The translations under genes and the position numbers were made by a program. Source: Saccharopolyspora indica (GTDB taxonomy: Bacteria > Actinomycetota > Actinomycetes > Mycobacteriales > Pseudonocardiaceae). From it: DNA of 64,000 nt. The notes below the pieces were generated by a model that worked only from the letters and a program-made list of their open reading frames with translations, made no database searches and was not told where the DNA came from. The number at the start of each line of letters is the position of its first letter. Position 1 is the first letter of the stretch. The stretch is from assembly GCF_027853965.1 (NCBI RefSeq), contig NZ_JAQGLB010000006.1, forward strand, positions 248,001-312,000, read 5' to 3'. Below, in pieces: positions 57,673-64,000 of the stretch.

Positions 57673-58548
57673 TCAGGCGGCGCGCAGGACCGCGACCGGG
57701 CAGGGCGCGCGGTTGACCACCGCGTGGCTCACCGAACCGAGGAAGCTGCGCCGGAACCGCCCCCGGCCGTGACTGCCCACGACCAGCAGGCTCGCCCCCT
57801 CCGCCTCCCGCAGCAGTGCCTCGGTGGGCTTCTCCGGCGTGACCACGCGCCGGACCGCCACGTCCGGGTACTGCTCGGCCCAGCCCGCCACCGATTCCGC
57901 GAGCACCTCCGCCGCCTCCTCGCGGACCTCCGCCCACGCCAGCTCCCAGTGCGAGACCCACTGGAACGGGTCCAGCGGCAGATCGCTCCAGGCGTGCGCG
58001 GTGACCAGCTCGCAGCGGTTGCGGGAGGCGAAGTCGAAGGCGAAGCCGATCGCGGCCCGGCTGGCGGCCGAACCGTCCACGCCCACCACGACCGGCCCCG
58101 GACCCGGCTCGCCGGCGCCGCCCCGGACCACCACGACCGGCGCGCCACCGCGCCTGGCCAGCAGTTCCGCCGAGGTCGCGCCGATCCCGACCGACGGCTC
58201 CAGCCGCGGCCCGCCGAGCACCAGCAGGTCGGCGTCCGCGGCCATCGCGGCGAGCACCTCGGCCGGGTCGCCGAACGGCAGTTCGCTGCGCACCGGCAGG
58301 TCGGCGTCGATCCGGCGGCATTCCTCCACGAGCTCGGCGAGCTCGTGCCGCAGCGCCTGCTGCAGCGGCTCCGCCACGTCGCCCTCCCCCGGCACCCGGA
58401 TCGCCGTGTGCTCCTCGAAGGGCCAGGTCAGCGCGTGCACCAGCAGCAGCGGGCGACCGCGCCCGGCCGCCTCCCGCGCCGCCCACCGCACCGCCCGCCT
58501 GGACGACTCCCCCAGGTCGAACCCGACCACGACAGCCTTCTCGGACAT
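57673..58548 (-). CDS. Universal stress protein, two UspA domains
   Basis: A 291-residue tandem Usp. Domain 1 begins VVVGFDLGESSRRAVRWA; domain 2 begins VVVGVDGSAASRAAIGFAF and ends with VVGSHGRGRFRRSFLGSVS, the GxxGxGxxxxxxxGS ATP-binding loop. ATG 58548 follows GGGGGAGGT. Divergent from an Acg-like nitroreductase, a combination seen in the mycobacterial DosR (hypoxia/dormancy) regulon, but no DosR box was found in the spacer. Confidence 0.92.
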   Translation of the reverse strand: MSEKAVVVGFDLGESSRRAVRWAAREAAGRGRPLLLVHALTWPFEEHTAIRVPGEGDVAEPLQQALRHELAELVEECRRIDADLPVRSELPFGDPAEVLAAMAADADLLVLGGPRLEPSVGIGATSAELLARRGGAPVVVVRGGAGEPGPGPVVVGVDGSAASRAAIGFAFDFASRNRCELVTAHAWSDLPLDPFQWVSHWELAWAEVREEAAEVLAESVAGWAEQYPDVAVRRVVTPEKPTEALLREAEGASLLVVGSHGRGRFRRSFLGSVSHAVVNRAPCPVAVLRAA

Positions 58549-58708
58549 ACCTCCCCCTCCGCCGGACCCGGCTCCAGGTTGCGCCACCGCGGCGCCCGGT
58601 GGTCAGAGCAATTCGTCATCACCCCGGCCGGGCAGTGACCATCGGCTCTACCTCGCCGCCCGAGCCCGCCGACAGGCTGGAGGAGCAGTGGGCGACGGAG
58701 GGGCCACG

Positions 58709-59719
58709 ATGAACACGACCATCACGCCAGTGGGCAGCCTGACCGCCGGAGAGGTCCGCGAGGTCCTGACCGCGGCCACCGCCGCACCGTCGCTGCACAA
58801 CACCCAGCCCTGGCGCTTCCACTGCACGCCCGGCGCGATCGAACTGCACGCCGACACCTCGCGCGCCCTGGAGGCCGCCGATCCCGAGCACCGCGAGCTC
58901 GTGCTGGCCTGCGGCGCGGCGCTGCTGAACCTGCGGCTGGCCATCCGCGCCAGCGGAACCGTCCCGGACGTCCGGACGTTCCCCGAGCCGGGGCGGCCCG
59001 ACCTGCTGGCGACCGTGCGCCCGGCCGCCCGACGACCCGCGACACCGGCCGAGCGGGAACTGGCCGCGGCGATCCCGCGGCGCCGGACCAACCGCAGGCC
59101 CTTCCACCACGACCCGGTTCCCGCCGTGCTGCAGGCATCGCTGCGGCAGGCCGCCGAGGCCGAGCGGGGCTGGCTCGCCGTCCTGGATCCGCCGCAGCGC
59201 CTGGTGCTGTGCGGGCTGAGCAGGCAAGCGCACCAGGAGCAGCTCGACGACCCGGAGTTCGTGGCCGAGTGGCAGCGCTGGACCGGGCGCACCGGCGACG
59301 TCGGGGAAGGAGTCCCGGCGCGCAGCAGCGGCCCGGTCCCGGAGCCGCAGGACGAGTTCGTGCTGCGCGACTTCGGCGGTGGCGGCGCGCGCACCCGGGT
59401 GGCGGGCAAGGACTTCGAGCCCGAGCCGCTGATCTGCGTGCTCGGCTCCTTCCAGGACTCCCGGCACGCGCAGCTGCAGGCGGGGATGGCCATGCAGCGG
59501 GTGCTGCTGACCGCGACGGCCAACGGGCTGGCCAGCTCGTTCCTCTCCCAGGTGGTGGAGGTCGCCAACACCCGGCGGGAACTGCGCGCCCTCATCGGGA
59601 GCGGCCTGTGGCCGCAGATCGTGCTGCGCATCGGCTACGGCTCCCCCGTGCCCGCCACGCCGCGGCGTCCCCTCGACGAGGTCGTGACCGGCGAACTCGC
59701 GCCGAACCGCAGCAGCTGA
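58709..59719 (+). CDS. Acg-like nitroreductase-family protein
   Basis: A 336-residue flavin-fold protein of the Acg group. The start EVREVLTAATAAPSLHNTQPWRF has the PSxxNxQPW FMN-binding signature, RRRTNRRPFHHDPVP follows, and late blocks HAQLQAGMAMQRVLLTATANGLASSF and GLWPQIVLRIGYG close the fold. Acg proteins bind FMN without ordinary nitroreductase activity and are dormancy-linked. ATG at 58709. Divergent from the Usp gene. Confidence 0.9.
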   Translation: MNTTITPVGSLTAGEVREVLTAATAAPSLHNTQPWRFHCTPGAIELHADTSRALEAADPEHRELVLACGAALLNLRLAIRASGTVPDVRTFPEPGRPDLLATVRPAARRPATPAERELAAAIPRRRTNRRPFHHDPVPAVLQASLRQAAEAERGWLAVLDPPQRLVLCGLSRQAHQEQLDDPEFVAEWQRWTGRTGDVGEGVPARSSGPVPEPQDEFVLRDFGGGGARTRVAGKDFEPEPLICVLGSFQDSRHAQLQAGMAMQRVLLTATANGLASSFLSQVVEVANTRRELRALIGSGLWPQIVLRIGYGSPVPATPRRPLDEVVTGELAPNRSS

Positions 59720-59802
59720 CCCGATCCACTGTCCTGAGTGGACTTCCCGGGAGCACCGGATCACCCGTGCTGGCGAACGGTGGGCGATCACTGGTAGCGT
59801 CT

Positions 59803-59823
59803 TAAGTCAGTCAATTGATTTAA
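59803..59823. promoter_or_regulatory. AT-rich palindrome upstream of the monooxygenase
   Basis: TCAATTGA (59811-59818) is a perfect palindrome within TTAAGTCAG...ATTTAAA, the only AT-rich patch of the spacer and 39 bp upstream of the start codon. Possibly a TetR or GntR operator; no regulator gene is adjacent. Confidence 0.5.
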
Positions 59824-59856
59824 ACGCCTTCGATCGCCACCGTGAGAAAGGCCCGC

Positions 59857-61657
<1,801 letters not shown>

Positions 61658-61668
<11 letters not shown>

Positions 61669-63253
61669 CCCGGGGAGCACTCGTTACGGACACGCCGGAC
61701 GGCCGGACAGCGAGCGCTGGCGGATCGAGCGGCTCACCGCGGCCAATCCGCTGTGGGGCTCCAACGGCATCGCGTTCGGGCCGGACGGCAGGCTCTACGT
61801 GGCGCAGTACGTGGCGGGCCGGATCAGCGCCGTGGACCTCGGTTCCGGTGAGGTCGAGGTGGTGGTGGACCTCGACGGTCCGGTCCAGTCGCCGGACGAC
61901 CTGGCCTTCGGCGCCGACGGCTCGATGTACATCACCGACCTCGCGCCCGGACGGGTCTGGCGGCGCGCTCCGGACGGGACGTTCACGCTGATCTCGGACG
62001 ACGTCGCGATGGCCAACGGCATCGCGTGCGTGGGTGATCGCGTGTTCGTCAACGAGATGCGCCCGGGCGGCCGCTTGCTCGAGGTGACGCCCGGCACCGA
62101 ACCGGTGGAGCTCGCCGGCGGGCTGGCGATGGGCAACGCGATGCAGCTCGGCCCGGACGGGTGCCTGTACTACCCGCACATGATCACCGGTGAGGTCCAC
62201 CGCGTCCCGCTGGACGGCGGCGAGCCGGAGCTGGTCGCCGAGGACGTGCACGCGCCGGTGGCGGTCCGGTTCGACCGGGGCGGCGTGCTGACCGTGCTCT
62301 CGCGCGGCGCCGAGGGCATCGTCACCCGGATCGACGTGTTCGGCTCGGGTGACCGCTCGGTCGCACCGGGCGAGGTGTCCGCAATGGACAACGCCGCCTT
62401 CGACGCCGAGAACCGGATGTTCGTGTCCAGCTTCGCGGCGGGCGGGATCGCCGAACTCGCACCCGACGGCAGGGCCCGCGAGGTGGTGCCGACCGGGCTG
62501 GTCGGCCCGTTCGGCGTGGCGGTGCACCGCTCCGGCACCGTGTTCACCGGCGACAACTACCGGTTGGCGAGCCTCGACGACGGCGCGGTGAGCACGCGCG
62601 AACTGCTCGTGTTCAGCCACGGCGTCGCCACCGACGAACGAGGACGGGTGCACGTCACATCGCAGTTCGGCGAAGTGCGCACCTACGAGCCCGATGACCG
62701 CGTGCTGACGACTCGCGCGCGAGGACTGGCGCGGCCCACCGGCATCGCCGCACGCGCGGACGGCAGCCTCGTGGTGGCCGAGACCGGCGGCGGCCGCGTG
62801 GTCGCCATCGCCGACGACGACACCTTGACCGTCCTGGCCGACGGCTTGGACTCCCCGGTCGACGTCGCCGTCGACGCGGAGGACCGCTGCTACGTCAGCG
62901 ACGACCAGCGCGGCGCGGTGTCGCTGATCGTCGATGGCGGGATCGCGGTCGTCGCCGACGGACTCGACGCACCGCAGGGCGTCGTCGTGCTCGGCGCGGA
63001 GCTGTTCGTCGTGGAGACGGGTCGGCGCAGGTTGCTCGCGATCGACCTGGTGACCGGCGAGCAGCGCGTCGAAGCGCACCACCTCGCCGTCGGGCTTCCG
63101 CCGGGAACGACGCGCGCGCAGCCGGAGCTGTTCCACCACGGCCTGCCGGGCGTGCCGGTGCCCTTCGCCGGTGCGGCCGCGGGCAGCGACGGCTCGCTCT
63201 ACGTCTCCGCCAACGGCGAAGGCAGCGTGCTGCGACTGCATCGCCGCAGCTAG
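61658..63253 (+). CDS. SMP-30/NHL-type beta-propeller protein
   Basis: A 531-residue protein made of repeated propeller blades such as GIAFGPDGRLYVAQYVAGRISAVD, DLAFGADGSMYITDL, GIAARADGSLVVAETGGGRVVAI, DVAVDAEDRCYVSDDQRG. It has two propellers' worth of repeats. SMP-30/gluconolactonase-like propellers often act as lactonases, which would suit the lactone or ester product of the monooxygenase upstream. No signal peptide. ATG at 61658 overlaps the preceding gene by 11 bp. The lactonase metal site was not located with certainty. Confidence 0.8.
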
Positions 63254-63434
63254 CGGGCGCGAAATCGACTGCGTCGGCCCGCATTCCTGCTCCCTTCGGC
63301 CCAGCGCCCCTGGTGCTTGCGCACCGAACGTCTCCTCGCAGGCAGGCGCAGTTCGGATCTAGCACACCGGGTGTTCATCACCGGATGATTCGGTGATCGA
63401 AAACCGGGCGCAGGATTTCCGAGGAAGGCGGTCG
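63254..63434. other. Spacer before the glycosidase gene
   Basis: No gene seen. GAGGAAGG lies just before the next ATG. No strong hairpin was noted. Confidence 0.3.
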
Positions 63435-64000
63435 ATGATGGCCCTTGCCGAGCGTGGGCGCCGGAGGGCGCTGAGCACCGCGGTCGCGATCAGCGCGCTG
63501 CTGCTGTCCACACCCGCCGCGACCGCCACCGAATCGCTGCGCGCCGACACGCAGCTGGCGCCCGGCGTGACCTACCGGTCCTTCGAGATGTCCACCGCGC
63601 ACGGCCCGGTGGTCGCCTACCTGATCACCGCCGATCTGCGGGTCCCGAGCGTCGAGCTCGGCCTGCTGCACCCGGAAGTCGTCGCCGCGCGCGACGAGAT
63701 CCCCGACATGGCCAACGCCCAGGGCGCGATCGCCGGCGTCAACGGCGACTTCTTCCACATCAGCGAGTCCCACGAGGGCATCGAGGTCACCGGGTCCTCG
63801 GTGGGCCCGGCGATCGCCGACGGCGCGGACCTCAAGGCCGCGGTGCCCGGCGGACAGCGCTTCGGCCCCGCGCTGCCCGCCGGGACCTCCACCGAGGACG
63901 TCTTCGGGGTCGGCGTCGACCGGCGGGCTCGGGTGTCCAGCCTCGAACTCGACGGCATGCTCCGCAGCGGCGGCCGCACCGCCGAGATCTCCGGGCTGAA
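63435..64000 (+). CDS. Secreted phosphodiester glycosidase family protein (3' truncated by window)
   Basis: 188 residues visible, no stop before the edge. The N-terminus MMALAERGRRRALSTAVAIS then ALLLSTPAATATES is a Sec signal peptide with an Ala-x-Ala site. Then SFEMSTAHGPVVAYLITADLR and AQGAIAGVNGDFFHISES follow, the NGDFF motif of the NAGPA/phosphodiester glycosidase fold. GAGGAAGG lies 8 nt before the ATG. Such enzymes cleave sugar-1-phosphodiester bonds, for example in wall polymers. The remaining domain lies outside the window. Confidence 0.8.
   Translation, partial: MMALAERGRRRALSTAVAISALLLSTPAATATESLRADTQLAPGVTYRSFEMSTAHGPVVAYLITADLRVPSVELGLLHPEVVAARDEIPDMANAQGAIAGVNGDFFHISESHEGIEVTGSSVGPAIADGADLKAAVPGGQRFGPALPAGTSTEDVFGVGVDRRARVSSLELDGMLRSGGRTAEISGL

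Noticed and set aside
58549..58708. DosR-type box between the Usp and Acg-like genes
   Set aside because: I looked for GGGAC-type inverted repeats and found none of adequate quality, so no dormancy-regulon claim is made.

Overview
This is a 64 kb piece of a high-GC actinobacterial chromosome, most likely from the Pseudonocardiales (Saccharopolyspora-like). The reasons are strong G/C third positions, many GTG and some TTG starts, many 4-bp ATGA/GTGA gene couplings, a mycothiol S-conjugate amidase (Mca), a SigC-type sigma factor, an Scr1/DUF6879 regulatory cassette, an EspC/YbaB-type operon typical of type VII secretion loci, and GC-rich hairpin terminators. I see no rRNA, tRNA, CRISPR array, transposase or phage gene. 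About 66 genes fill the window with short spacers.

Layout. 1-8.4 kb: end of an ABC exporter, a hairpin-rich spacer with a recurrent leader repeat, a methyltransferase, a MerR/MFS pair, the three-gene Scr1-type cassette facing a zinc-binding protein, and a YbdK-type ligase. 8.6-13.6 kb: CGNR regulator, GT39-like glycosyltransferase, PrsW-type protease, two tiny CxxC proteins with the second copy of the leader repeat between them, and an acetyltransferase. 13.6-18.2 kb: a beta-alanine-type semialdehyde dehydrogenase/aminotransferase operon divergent from a PucR regulator. 18.3-20.9 kb: a four-gene operon encoding two apparent cell-wall hydrolases, one with an EspC-like tail, plus two YbaB-like proteins. 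20.9-29 kb: MocR/EamA pair, acyl-CoA synthetase/GAF-LuxR pair, TetR/hydrolase, NmrA protein. 29-33.6 kb: an ATP-grasp peptide maturase (graspetide-type RiPP) locus with methyltransferase, an unclear or decayed precursor, a frameshifted TPR regulator and a protein with an internal duplication. 33.6-38.2 kb: a carbohydrate block (GH109-like enzyme, cupin, DeoR regulator, sugar porter). 38.2-46.4 kb: SDR/TetR with paired operators, DJ-1 protein, BASS-type transporter, Tat lipoprotein, PAP2 phosphatase, aquaglyceroporin, Hsp20, HxlR beside a truncated oxidoreductase, and ureidoglycine aminohydrolase. 46.4-53 kb: phosphotransferase, two acetyltransferases, a TetR whose upstream DNA is a perfect 24-bp palindrome, a 42-bp direct repeat bracketing that TetR cassette, then an Mca/drug-exporter/TetR detoxification unit. 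53-64 kb: a six-unit DivIVA-like protein, a SigC/anti-sigma/PepSY/DUF5134 block, universal stress protein with an Acg-like nitroreductase, a Baeyer-Villiger-type monooxygenase coupled to a beta-propeller protein, and the start of a secreted phosphodiester glycosidase.

Most points of interest are regulatory pairs with readable operators, the peptide-maturase locus with its damaged surroundings, the muralytic EspC/YbaB operon, the leader repeat that carries homology through the start codon of two unrelated genes, the 42-bp repeat around a TetR cassette, the Mca-exporter unit, and the modular DivIVA-like protein. All family calls come from reading motifs by eye; no database search was possible.
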